Positions 6,244 through 13,491 of a stretch of 15,735 bases of DNA are shown piece after piece; positions within the stretch are counted from its first letter, which is position 1, and every line of letters begins with the position of its first letter. The position numbers and the translations under genes are program-made. The stretch comes from UBA3006 sp031401235 (lineage in GTDB: Bacteria > Actinomycetota > Acidimicrobiia > Acidimicrobiales > Ilumatobacteraceae), in NCBI GenBank assembly GCA_031401235.1, contig JANNRJ010000022.1:1-15735 (forward strand), in the 5' to 3' direction. The notes below the pieces were generated by a model that was not told the origin of the DNA, made no database searches, and saw only the letters and a program-made list of their open reading frames with translations.

Positions 6244-7719
6244 CTATTGAGGACTGCCCTGTGACTCAGCAGTCGCGGGCACGTTACGCAGCATGCCCGG
6301 AAAAATCAATGCGTGAAACGGCAACAAGACCCACCAATATATTATTCCTGCTAAACCACGCGGACGAAAGATGGCTCGCTGCGTGACCGTAATTCCCTGA
6401 AGCGCGGTGTGCAACCGAAATTCAAGCCAAGCCTGACCAGGCATCCTCATCTCTGCTCGCAATACGAGTGAAACTCCGGGTTCGACCGATGCGACACGCC
6501 AAAAATCAATGTAGTCACCAACGCGCAAAACAGCTTGGTCGCGTCGTCCCCTGCGCATCCCGACTCCGCCAAATACTGAATCCAGTCGCCCGCGAAGTCG
6601 CCAGGCCCAATCAAAGCCAAACCAACCCGTGGACCCACCGATCGATGACAACACCTTCCAGACTTGCTCTACTGACGCCGTTGTCGTCTGAGTTCGTTCG
6701 TCGACAAAGAGCGAACCGCCCGCCCACGATGGATCAGTTGGAGCAACGTCCCACGGCAACCATGGCAACGATGCATCCGTCCATCGCGTCGGTTCGTTCG
6801 TGCTCTCCAGAGCCCGACCAATAGCATCCTCAAACGAGAGAATCCCTCCTGGTGGAAGTGGCAAAACTTTGAGCACGGATTTGTCTTTGTCGACAACAAC
6901 TTTGCTGATGAGCGAATCAATGAGCGGGCGCGCAATAGAAGACGGGACAGGGGTAACAAGTCCGACCCACATGCTCGAGATCTTGGGCGTCAAGAGAGGC
7001 ACTTTAATAATGATGCGCCGTCGTAAACCAGACACTTTGGCAAAACAGGCCATCATCGACCGATACGTGACTAGCTCTGTGCCGCCAACGTCAAAGACTC
7101 CAGACACATCGCTAGGTGCTCGGGCCGCTTCAACAAGAAAATGCAAAATATTGATAATTGCAATCGGCTGAGTTTGGTTGTCAATCCATTTAGGAGTAAT
7201 CATTACAGGCAAATGCTCGGTCAAGTAGCGAAGCATTTCAAACGAAGCAGATCCCGAACCAATGATCACGCCCGCGCGCAGTTCGATCACGGGAACTCCG
7301 GCCGATGCAAGCACCTCGCCTACCGCTTGTCGCGAACGCAAGTGCTTGCTCAGTTCTCGATCATTAGCGATGCCTCCGAGATAGACAATTCGCGATACAC
7401 CTGCATTCTTTGCCGCAAGAGCAAATTTAGTGGCCATTTCCGCTTCGAGGTCATCGAAATTCGAACCAGAACTTATGGAGTGCAAGAGATAGTACGCAAC
7501 CGAAACTCCATTAAGAGCCCGCGCCAAAGATGCTGTGTCGAATGCATCTCCTTCTAGAACATCTACTTCATTCTCCCATGATGTTCCGTTCAATTTCGAC
7601 GCTGAGCGTACAAGCACCCGAACACGAAAACCTTCAGCCAACAGCATCGGAGTAAGCCGGCCACCGACGTAGCCAGTGGCCCCTGTGACAAGAATCAGCG
7701 GCTTGAGAACATCATTCAT
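6244..7719 (-). CDS. SDR-family NAD(P)-binding protein with C-terminal DUF2867 domain
   Basis: This 491-residue protein has two parts. Residues ~7-290 are an atypical (extended) short-chain dehydrogenase fold with the nucleotide-binding motif G13-A-T-G16-Y-V-G19 after a beta strand, VRVLVRS at the end of beta-2, EGDAFD, and AYYLLHSI and RIVYLGGIA at later strands, as in NmrA-like and UDP-sugar epimerase-like relatives. Residues ~330-480 (LFVDERTQTTTASVEQVWKV, DFWRVASVEPG, LEFRL, RAIFRPRGLAGIIYWW.LLPFH) fit DUF2867, an SRPBCC/START-like domain. A classical Tyr-x-x-x-Lys active site is not evident, so catalysis is uncertain. The substrate is unknown. It begins 33 nt after the photolyase gene ends, so they are probably one transcript; no good ribosome-binding site precedes ATG 7719. 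Confidence 0.9.
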   Translation of the reverse strand: MNDVLKPLILVTGATGYVGGRLTPMLLAEGFRVRVLVRSASKLNGTSWENEVDVLEGDAFDTASLARALNGVSVAYYLLHSISSGSNFDDLEAEMATKFALAAKNAGVSRIVYLGGIANDRELSKHLRSRQAVGEVLASAGVPVIELRAGVIIGSGSASFEMLRYLTEHLPVMITPKWIDNQTQPIAIINILHFLVEAARAPSDVSGVFDVGGTELVTYRSMMACFAKVSGLRRRIIIKVPLLTPKISSMWVGLVTPVPSSIARPLIDSLISKVVVDKDKSVLKVLPLPPGGILSFEDAIGRALESTNEPTRWTDASLPWLPWDVAPTDPSWAGGSLFVDERTQTTTASVEQVWKVLSSIGGSTGWFGFDWAWRLRGRLDSVFGGVGMRRGRRDQAVLRVGDYIDFWRVASVEPGVSLVLRAEMRMPGQAWLEFRLHTALQGITVTQRAIFRPRGLAGIIYWWVLLPFHALIFPGMLRNVPATAESQGSPQ

Positions 7720-7752
7720 TGGTTGTCACGCTAGGCCCGAAAAGTATCTGGC

Positions 7753-9108
7753 TCACTTACCTAACACCGCCTTGTATCGGTCGAGGGATATCTGGCGTTC
7801 AACTGCGTGATCCACAATCGGCTTGAGATATGGATTGAGCAATCCGGTAGTCCAAGGCGCGTGCACAACGTCACTTCCAATTTCGCTTAATTCAGGAATC
7901 CACCGACGTACATACGTGCCTTGTGGATCAAACTTTTCGCCTTGAGAAATTGGATTGAAGATTCGGAAATACGGTGATGCGTCGGTGCCCGAACCCGCTA
8001 CCCATTGCCATCCGTGATTATTGGATGCAATGTCGCCGTCCACTAGATGTTGCATAAAGAATCTTGCGCCCCACTGCCACGGCAGGTGCAGGTCCTTGAC
8101 TAAAAAACTTGCAACGATCATGCGAACGCGGTTGTGCATCCAACCCGTTGCCAGCATCTGACGCATCCCGGCATCCACGATTGGGAAACCTGTCTCACCT
8201 TTGCACCATGCTTCAAATCGCGTCACTGCAGCGGCATTGGTGTCGAGCAACATTTTATTCATTTTCGGTTGCAAGTTTTCCCAAACAGTGCGCGGTTGAT
8301 GGTGAAGAACATCGGCATAGAACTCACGCCAACACAACTCACTGCGAAACACTGAGTGCGCTTTAGAATCTCCGAGTTCGGCCAGTAGTGAGCGTGGATG
8401 CAAGACACCAAACCGTAAGTATGCAGACAACTGACTTGTGCCATTGATGTCAGGGTTGTTGCGCGTCTCGTTGTAACTTTGAAGCGCAGAGTCCCGAAAT
8501 GCTTCCCACGTGTTAAATGCCGCATCTTCGCCAGCTATTGGAAGAGTTGCGTCGCAGTGTGGCTCCGGTGGAATCACTTCTGACGCAACCGTCGGCGCGC
8601 CAAGCCACATAACTGTGGGATTCGCCAACGGCGCTGACCAACCCTTCGATAACCAAATTTTTGAATACGGAGTGAACACTGCGTACGGCGTGTCATTTGC
8701 TTTTCGCACTCGGCCAGGTTCGACTGCGTACGCAGAACCAACACTGCGCAATTGTGTGCCGAACTTATGCAGGGCGTCGTCGACCAATGTGTCGCGAGAT
8801 CGACCATAGGGGGCAAAGTCCTTGGCCGCATACACAATGGTGGCACCAACTTCTTGAGCAACGGCCGCCACAACATCTACGGGATTGCCCGAACGCACCA
8901 CCAATGCGCCGCCAATTGATGCGTTCAATTCGCGTAAGTTGCGCAATAGAAATGCCAACCGAGGCGCACCTGAGCGCTTAAAGAACATTGGGTCGAGCAC
9001 AAAAAGCGGAGTTACATTACCTGCATTGGCTGCGGCGCACAGCGCCTCATTGTCGGCTAAGCGCAAGTCTCGCCTAAACCACATCACTGAGTTGTTAACG
9101 ATCGACAC
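7753..9108 (-). CDS. phr: Deoxyribodipyrimidine photolyase (class I CPD photolyase/cryptochrome family)
   Basis: About 451 residues, normal for class I photolyases, which use blue light and FADH- to split pyrimidine dimers. The N-terminal antenna-binding domain starts with VMWFRRDLRLADNEAL. The C-terminal FAD domain contains TSQLSAYLRFGVLHPR, ELCWREFYADVLHHQP, GFPIVDAGMRQMLATGWMHNR, and SNNHGWQWVAGSGTD followed by PYFRIFNP. These are the strongly conserved FAD- and dimer-binding blocks and include tryptophans of the electron-transfer chain. I chose GTG 9108 because most family members have only ~5-10 residues before WFRRDLR; an in-frame TTG at 9138 would add 10 residues. The downstream SDR-DUF2867 gene is probably co-transcribed. 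The CPD class, as opposed to a cryptochrome with little repair activity, is likely but not proven by motifs alone. Confidence 0.95.
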   Translation of the reverse strand: MSIVNNSVMWFRRDLRLADNEALCAAANAGNVTPLFVLDPMFFKRSGAPRLAFLLRNLRELNASIGGALVVRSGNPVDVVAAVAQEVGATIVYAAKDFAPYGRSRDTLVDDALHKFGTQLRSVGSAYAVEPGRVRKANDTPYAVFTPYSKIWLSKGWSAPLANPTVMWLGAPTVASEVIPPEPHCDATLPIAGEDAAFNTWEAFRDSALQSYNETRNNPDINGTSQLSAYLRFGVLHPRSLLAELGDSKAHSVFRSELCWREFYADVLHHQPRTVWENLQPKMNKMLLDTNAAAVTRFEAWCKGETGFPIVDAGMRQMLATGWMHNRVRMIVASFLVKDLHLPWQWGARFFMQHLVDGDIASNNHGWQWVAGSGTDASPYFRIFNPISQGEKFDPQGTYVRRWIPELSEIGSDVVHAPWTTGLLNPYLKPIVDHAVERQISLDRYKAVLGK

Positions 9109-9211
9109 CACTTCTGTTGAACCGTATTTCCGAGTCAACGCTAGCGCACCAGGTCAACTCCAGGCCATTGACGCCGAGTACCGTGCCTGTGAAAAAATTA
9201 TATTTCATTGG

Positions 9212-9256
9212 CGCCCCTGGCATGAATCGAACATGCGACCTGCGGTTTAGGAAACC
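9212..9256 (-). pseudogene. 3'-part fragment of tRNA-Arg(CCT), attachment-site-like
   Basis: The minus strand matches positions 29-73 of the intact tRNA-Arg(CCT), covering the anticodon loop, variable loop, T arm and 3' acceptor strand, with one difference (position 67 is A here, G in the intact copy). Homology stops abruptly inside the 5' side of the anticodon stem, so the D arm and 5' acceptor strand are missing. Minus-strand sequence after the 3' end is AT-rich with a T6 run (ttttttcac), possibly the original tRNA terminator. It lies between the photolyase start and the hydrolase gene. Confidence 0.9.
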
Positions 9257-9336
9257 AATCGGGCGACCTCGTCTAGCATCCGAGAGCGAAAGTAGAACGA
9301 TTGCTTGGTTCTGCGTCCAAGAAGTACGATTCACCG

Positions 9337-10161
9337 GTGCGCGCGTTCTTCGTCAATCAAGAACAAGCCTTCTTGCGATATGTCGACCTCCCCGGCGTAT
9401 CTCCTGTGTGTGTGTTTATTCACGCAGCGCTCGACTCATCAATAGCCGGTATGGCAATGACCGCAGCCGAGCCAAGTCTCGCGGCCCGTCGCCGTGTACT
9501 AGTTGATTTGCTTGGCTACGGAATGAGCGACCGTCCTAAGGACGCGGAGTACTCGCTCACCCGTCAGGCGCAGATCGTTACGGACCTTCTCGATCACCTC
9601 GGTATCAATAGATGTCAGTTGGTTGGCCACAGTATGGGCGGCGCCGTGGCGGTGATGGTGGCCTCCGAGCGCCCGGACCTTGTCTGCGACCTCATTCTCG
9701 CCGAGGGCAATCTAAACGATGGTCTGGGAGGTTTCGCATCATTCGCCGAGGGTCGCACCGAAGAGGAATACGTCCAAAACTGGTTTCCAAACTTCATCGC
9801 ATCGAGACTTGAAGTCGCGAAAGATGAAGCCGGTGTACATGGCATCCACCTTGGAATGGCCCAAGCCGCAGCGCCGTGGGCCGTGTACCGAATGTCGAAG
9901 TCGCTCAATGCAGGCTCGGTGAAACCCTCGCTGAGAGAAAGATTCCTTTCTCTCGATATTCCGAAGGCGTTTTTTGTTGGTGGGAAATCCGAACTCGACG
10001 AAGAGGATCTCACGCTGAAGACCGATCTGATTCATCGCGGCGGCGACTGGGTTGTCGTACCAGACGCTGCACACCTGATGAACCTCGACAACCCGAGAGG
10101 ATTCGCAGACGCAATTGCCTGCCGTCCGGCCCCGTCGGTGGTACTTGCGCCCCCGGCATGA
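9337..10161 (+). CDS. Alpha/beta-hydrolase fold protein
   Basis: About 274 residues from GTG 9337. The nucleophile elbow is LVGHSMGGAV with Ser99; the C-terminal PDAAHLMNLDNP supplies the catalytic His (about 246). The third member is probably an acid near FVGGKSELDEED or in LILAEGNL. LVDLLGYGMSDRP and DLLDHLGI are typical of this superfamily. The oxyanion-region motif, usually HG, reads IHAALDSS here. The substrate is unknown; esterase/lipase-like or epoxide-hydrolase-like roles cannot be separated. The frame is open upstream to TTG 9301, but RAFFVNQEQAFLRYVDLPG is the natural N-terminus. The gene lies alone between two tRNA-Arg copies and its last 14 nt overlap the antisense of the intact tRNA 3' end, ending VVLAPPA. 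Its base composition suggests a different origin from its neighbours. Confidence 0.88.
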   Translation: MRAFFVNQEQAFLRYVDLPGVSPVCVFIHAALDSSIAGMAMTAAEPSLAARRRVLVDLLGYGMSDRPKDAEYSLTRQAQIVTDLLDHLGINRCQLVGHSMGGAVAVMVASERPDLVCDLILAEGNLNDGLGGFASFAEGRTEEEYVQNWFPNFIASRLEVAKDEAGVHGIHLGMAQAAAPWAVYRMSKSLNAGSVKPSLRERFLSLDIPKAFFVGGKSELDEEDLTLKTDLIHRGGDWVVVPDAAHLMNLDNPRGFADAIACRPAPSVVLAPPA

Positions 10162-10220
10162 ATCGAACATGCGACCTGCGGTTTAGGAAACCGATGCTCT
10201 ATCCACTGAGCTACAGGGGC
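10148..10220 (-). tRNA. tRNA-Arg (anticodon CCT)
   Basis: A complete 73-nt cloverleaf. The acceptor 5' strand GCCCCTG pairs with CGGGGGC (one T-G wobble, positions 6-67). The D arm is GCTC/GAGC, the anticodon stem CGGT/ACCG has loop TTCCTAA (anticodon CCT at 10185-10187), and the T arm is GCATG-TTCGATT-CATGC. The discriminator base is G and CCA is not encoded. The layout, including the T-C mismatch at 27-43, matches actinobacterial tRNA-Arg(CCT), which reads the AGG codon. Its 3' end overlaps the hydrolase stop codon on the other strand. Confidence 0.96.
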
Positions 10221-10226
10221 GGGGAT

Positions 10227-10249
10227 GGTGCGAAATTTGGTGCGAAATT
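10227..10249 (-). repeat. Short direct repeat just upstream of tRNA-Arg
   Basis: GGTGCGAAATT occurs at 10227-10237 and again at 10239-10249 (12-bp period), directly before the tRNA 5' end on the minus strand. A related GATGCGAAATTT lies near 6186-6197, upstream of the decayed tRNA copy, so this leader sequence appears to have been duplicated with the tRNA. A processing or regulatory role is possible but not shown. Confidence 0.5.
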
Positions 10250-10332
10250 CCCGAGCCAATAACGCAACACCTATATACAAGGTTACTTGGGCGTGCCGAT
10301 AACTGGAAACGATGCTATGCATCCTGTCGGCT

Positions 10333-10363
10333 GACAAAAGGATAGCCCTTTAAACCTTTTGTC
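10333..10363 (-). terminator. Inverted repeat downstream of the transposase-like gene
   Basis: GACAAAAGG (10333-10341) and CCTTTTGTC (10355-10363) are perfect 9-bp inverted copies around a 13-nt spacer, about 50-80 nt past the stop of the transposase-like gene. They could form a transcription-end hairpin, although the T-rich part is inside the stem, or be one end of the element. The 12-bp perfect palindrome TCGAAATTTCGA at 10362-10373 abuts it. Confidence 0.4.
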
Positions 10364-10415
10364 GAAATTTCGAACAGGCTGCAGCACTGTTTCGCTTCCT
10401 GCAGATGACCTCGAA

Positions 10416-11999
10416 TTACGCGGCTTCTCGCCGCCGAGGTTTGTCGGGTGGTTTCCACATTCCGAAGTGGTCGCCAAGTTCCCCATCTGTTCGGATCTGC
10501 CATGCGATTAGTGCGGTAATTCCTTGGTGAAGTTGATAGCCGATCTCATCAAGGGTTCGGCGCTGATGTCCAACGGACCTGGCGCGGCGGTTCCAATAAC
10601 GATCTTTAAGGTCATTGTGCATTGATTCGGTGTCTTCCCGTAAACCAAAAAGTTTACGAAAATCGGGATCGCCTTCGGGGATTGCACGCAACGATCTAGT
10701 GCGCCGCTCATCGAGTCGTGCTTCTTCATCGGTGCTGCTTTGACGTATCAGAACTTTGGCGCAACGTTGGGAACGTGGCACGTTCGGATCATCAGGTACT
10801 TGCCACACTCCGTACAATGTCGAGCCCCTAAACTTCAACTGTTTGCGAACCAGTGGCACGAACTGTCGGTGACCATTCACTACAACATTGATTCCTGGGG
10901 TGCCATCGTTAGTGACAATAGTTTCGGAGAACTTTGATGACCCGAGCCTAAAATTGTGGGCACCAAGACTGTGGGATGCAAAATTTCCGTCCTTCCTGCG
11001 CGGCACTTTGGCAACAGCAATAAGTCCAGAATTCTGGATTCGGTCGATCTCGGCGGCGTGTAGCGCCATGTCGTAGACGAATCCACGTACGTGTGAAACC
11101 TTTTTAACCAGTTGGAGCGCCCTGTCAGTGAAGATACGACCATCTACGCCTTTTTGTGATGTATACAGGGCATCGAGAATCACCCGTTCATGCGGGTATT
11201 CGGTACGGGCAATAGCGCTAATCAAGTAATTTCCGGGAGCCTGTTCATTGTTGCGATACGAGACAGCGTCTGGGTCACAACGATCATAATGAATCTCCCC
11301 TGTTATCGGATCGACTGTTGGTTTTGACGAACATCTGTTGAATCGCGATTGAATCCATGTCGCATCGCCAGCGATCATGTTGTGTTTCGATGGATGAGTC
11401 CACGAGTCATCATCGACGAAACAACCAATCTTTACGGCAATAGGGATTTCAATATCAGTGACTAAACCGCTGAGCAATACATCAAGATCGGGGATGGTGG
11501 TGAATAGTCGTTTACGGAGTCGATTGAATTGGTCGCGACTCATCGGTTTAGAAGGCAGTCGCCGCTCTGGTCGATCTGGCCAGGCGTTGGCGACCGCTTC
11601 ACGCAAAATATTCCATATCTGTCGGTCGTCCATGTGTCGCGACACGCGGCGGTATGAGGGGAATTGGTTGGCCGCACATAACCACAGAATCACCTCAATA
11701 ACGGTTGCTTTAGAGGGTCGACCTGGTCCAAGTCCACGATCAAGTTTCCGCTCAAGTGCGTCGGCAAGCGTCCAGATGGCATTGTTCATCGCGTACATAC
11801 ACACCATCTGGGACCCCGAGATAGGGAGCGGTTCCGTGTATCGAGTTCGCATGCGCGGTGGTCGCACACTCCCGGCACCGGAGTAACCGTCGACTCTGTC
11901 GCTTACCGAATAGTCGTCATCGGGAATGACTTCCGGTGTAACTCCGGTGACACCAAATGTTGGCGAACGTCGGGTTCGACGATCCTTTCGGCGCGCCAT
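10416..11999 (-). CDS. DDE-transposase-like protein
   Basis: A 527-residue protein. Residues ~85-165 hold an HTH-like part with GRPSKATVIEVILWLCA and the pattern FPSYRRVSRHMDDRQIWNIL, resembling the N-terminal domain of IS4/IS5/IS1182-type transposases. A plausible DDE triad is D212 (MIAGDATWI), D310 (GFVYDMALH) and E458 (LREDTESMHNDLKDRYWNR), the last followed by a typical helix and HQGITALIAW. It therefore seems catalytically intact, unlike the two degenerate proteins upstream. The start ATG overlaps the stop of the recombinase-like gene (TAATG), implying coupled translation; an in-frame ATG 18 nt earlier is less likely. It is longer than many IS transposases and has no classical IS around it, because it sits last in a four-gene operon. 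I cannot assign an IS family. Confidence 0.75.
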   Translation of the reverse strand: MARRKDRRTRRSPTFGVTGVTPEVIPDDDYSVSDRVDGYSGAGSVRPPRMRTRYTEPLPISGSQMVCMYAMNNAIWTLADALERKLDRGLGPGRPSKATVIEVILWLCAANQFPSYRRVSRHMDDRQIWNILREAVANAWPDRPERRLPSKPMSRDQFNRLRKRLFTTIPDLDVLLSGLVTDIEIPIAVKIGCFVDDDSWTHPSKHNMIAGDATWIQSRFNRCSSKPTVDPITGEIHYDRCDPDAVSYRNNEQAPGNYLISAIARTEYPHERVILDALYTSQKGVDGRIFTDRALQLVKKVSHVRGFVYDMALHAAEIDRIQNSGLIAVAKVPRRKDGNFASHSLGAHNFRLGSSKFSETIVTNDGTPGINVVVNGHRQFVPLVRKQLKFRGSTLYGVWQVPDDPNVPRSQRCAKVLIRQSSTDEEARLDERRTRSLRAIPEGDPDFRKLFGLREDTESMHNDLKDRYWNRRARSVGHQRRTLDEIGYQLHQGITALIAWQIRTDGELGDHFGMWKPPDKPRRREAA

Positions 12000-13033
12000 T
12001 AGAGCTGATCCCACCACTCGTAGCGCAACGCTTTGGCGGTTGCATCCAGCGACTGTTTACCGAGGAACCGTGCAGCGACTTCCAAACCAGACTCAACCAA
12101 TATTTGTGCTGCTGCACCAAGTGCAATTGACGTCGCGGATACTCCGTCCCTTCGACGGAATCCTGTCCGTCGAATTATCTTGCCAAGCCGCACATTTACG
12201 GAATGGGCGGCATTCAATGCTGGAAGACCATTTGTGACACACAGCGGGCGATCATCGAAGAGCGCGGTCGATGACAATTGTTCTCTGAATATTTGTTGCT
12301 CCCAGAGACCGAAGCGATTCGTGCGCGCATTCAATCCCTGAAAGTGAACAGATTGTGCTTCAATATCTATGTCTGATGAGAGAACTTTCGAAATTTCGTC
12401 ACTATCGCCACCGGCGAGTGCTAGAGCGACAAGAAGTTCGTCAGCGTTAATGGAAAGCGCGGAGGTGACTTTCGCTTTCAAGCGGTCAATTTCTTCGATT
12501 GTTAGCGGTCGAGAAGAAAACACGGTTTCTCGTTGAACAGTTGACCCGGTGAGATCTCCACCGTCCCACAAGCCGATTTCGTTGAGTAGCTCCAAACATA
12601 CGCCTATCGCCCATTGGCGGTTCGCCACTGTGTTCAGCGATGGTTTACGCAAGTCACCGCTACGTGGTGGCATCCACAAAAAGTCCTGTACAAATTCTTT
12701 GGTTAGTTGTTGCAGCGTTTCGATATCGCTCGCGGCACAGTGGTCGGCAAATGTTTTGATGATCGTGTCACATTTGATGCGTGTTGAATCTGTTTGCGGA
12801 TACCGCACTACCAACAGATGTCGGACCGCTACTACAGCCTGATCCACGGACGTGATTTCAAGCGGCGTGACAACCCCCACCAACATGTGGTGGAGCACAC
12901 ATAACGACACCCGAACCTCTGACAGTTCTTGACAACATTGGATATGCTGCGCCGCAGTGGTGCCGCCGAGACATCGCACACAAACCCGGTCGCGGTCGTT
13001 CGTGGCGAACAGCGACAGTTGCATCGATGACAT
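11999..13033 (-). CDS. Tyrosine-recombinase-like protein with degenerate catalytic residues
   Basis: A 344-residue protein from ATG 13033. Near the N-terminus is a Cys-rich, zinc-ribbon-like segment (DRVCVRC at about 18-21, then CC and C...HH). The middle looks like a core-binding helical domain. The C-terminal half follows the tyrosine recombinase layout: RPLTIEEIDRLKAKV, ALALAGGDSDEISKVLSSDID at the box-I position, and VSATSIALGAAAQILVESG.LEVAARFLGKQSLDATAKALRYEWW at box II. The box-I Arg is replaced (GGDSDEI instead of GxRxxE), and the H-x-x-R and H/W positions hold S, S and K; only a terminal Tyr (LRYEWW) remains. It may be a DNA-binding or accessory relative and not an active recombinase. 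I recall similar actinobacterial proteins but cannot check. The start is uncertain: the frame is open to 13162. Confidence 0.65.
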   Translation of the reverse strand: MSSMQLSLFATNDRDRVCVRCLGGTTAAQHIQCCQELSEVRVSLCVLHHMLVGVVTPLEITSVDQAVVAVRHLLVVRYPQTDSTRIKCDTIIKTFADHCAASDIETLQQLTKEFVQDFLWMPPRSGDLRKPSLNTVANRQWAIGVCLELLNEIGLWDGGDLTGSTVQRETVFSSRPLTIEEIDRLKAKVTSALSINADELLVALALAGGDSDEISKVLSSDIDIEAQSVHFQGLNARTNRFGLWEQQIFREQLSSTALFDDRPLCVTNGLPALNAAHSVNVRLGKIIRRTGFRRRDGVSATSIALGAAAQILVESGLEVAARFLGKQSLDATAKALRYEWWDQL

Positions 13034-13484
13034 CGGCTCGAGGAAAAAACCAGCTGAAGTCAATTTGTCGCACCGGACGGTACTGGTGGACGTCGCCGCC
13101 AGCGTGGGAAATCCCCCGACTAGCGATTTCACCGTTACCGGTGCCTGCCGTTGCAAGGGCATGAACAGTGGGTTTTCGATTGGGCAATAAGGTCTCAGGC
13201 GCCGTAATCCTGTGTGTTTTAGGCTTTATCGGTTCCAAAACTTCAAAAGGCTCAATCCGAAGGTCGTCTTTGATCGTGATGACCAGTATTTGAGGAACAA
13301 CGATGACTCGTCCACTGAGCGTATTTGAGGTAAGCAAAAACACTCCAAGCCATAACAACACAATCGCAAAGAGTCTCTTCTCTGAATCCGAGAAGAACGT
13401 GACGTCAGGTCCAAGAGATAGTGATTTTCGTACTTTCCCTCGACATTCATTCAAATATTGTTTTATTTGACGCAGTTGGTTCAT
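12858..13484 (-). CDS. One-TM membrane protein of unknown function (C-terminus uncertain)
   Basis: The frame runs 208 residues from ATG 13484, 7 nt after the stop of the PD-(D/E)XK-like gene, with GGTGAG overlapping that stop as a ribosome-binding site. Residues 1-37 are basic (MNQLRQIKQYLNECRGKVRK), then a TM helix at about 38-52 (LFAIVLLWLGVFLL), then a Pro/Thr-rich extracytoplasmic part. By the positive-inside rule the N-terminus is cytoplasmic. The last ~59 residues, beyond about 13033, overlap the recombinase-like gene in another frame and look like non-coding shadow (Arg, His and Gly-rich). The true end may therefore be altered by a frameshift, or the gene may overlap its neighbour by about 176 nt. 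No family is recognised. Position two of a tight four-gene operon. Confidence 0.55.
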   Translation of the reverse strand: MNQLRQIKQYLNECRGKVRKSLSLGPDVTFFSDSEKRLFAIVLLWLGVFLLTSNTLSGRVIVVPQILVITIKDDLRIEPFEVLEPIKPKTHRITAPETLLPNRKPTVHALATAGTGNGEIASRGISHAGGDVHQYRPVRQIDFSWFFPRADVIDATVAVRHERPRPGLCAMSRRHHCGAAYPMLSRTVRGSGVVMCAPPHVGGGCHAA

Positions 13485-13491
13485 GTTGATC

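Larger units (their letters stand above)
9211..10192. mobile_element. Putative small insertion bounded by tRNA-Arg 3'-end direct repeats
   Basis: The 46-bp sequences at 9211-9256 and 10147-10192 are direct repeats with one mismatch. One repeat belongs to an intact tRNA gene and the other is a 3'-part fragment, the usual signature of site-specific integration into a tRNA gene. The enclosed ~0.9 kb holds only the alpha/beta-hydrolase gene, which looks GC-richer by eye than the photolyase and SDR genes. No integrase lies inside, so it would be a remnant, a cassette moved in trans, or a recombination product between two tRNA copies. Established: many tyrosine recombinases target tRNA anticodon or T loops. 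Inferred: that this happened here. Confidence 0.45.

Noticed and set aside
9117..9506. Open frame containing GMNRTCDLRFRKP
   Set aside because: This is the antisense translation of the tRNA-Arg 3' half, a well-known spurious ORF; the rest overlaps the hydrolase in another frame.
9211..10192. Integron gene cassette
   Set aside because: The repeats are tRNA-derived direct repeats, not attC-like imperfect inverted sites, and no integron integrase is seen.
9876..10337. Frames on both strands spanning the intact tRNA-Arg
   Set aside because: They are translations of the tRNA gene and its flanks with no protein-like composition.
11999..13484. True fusion of the TM protein and recombinase-like protein by frameshift
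   Set aside because: The positive-inside rule would put the recombinase-like part outside the cell, and the recombinase-like gene has its own plausible ATG starts; kept only as an observation.
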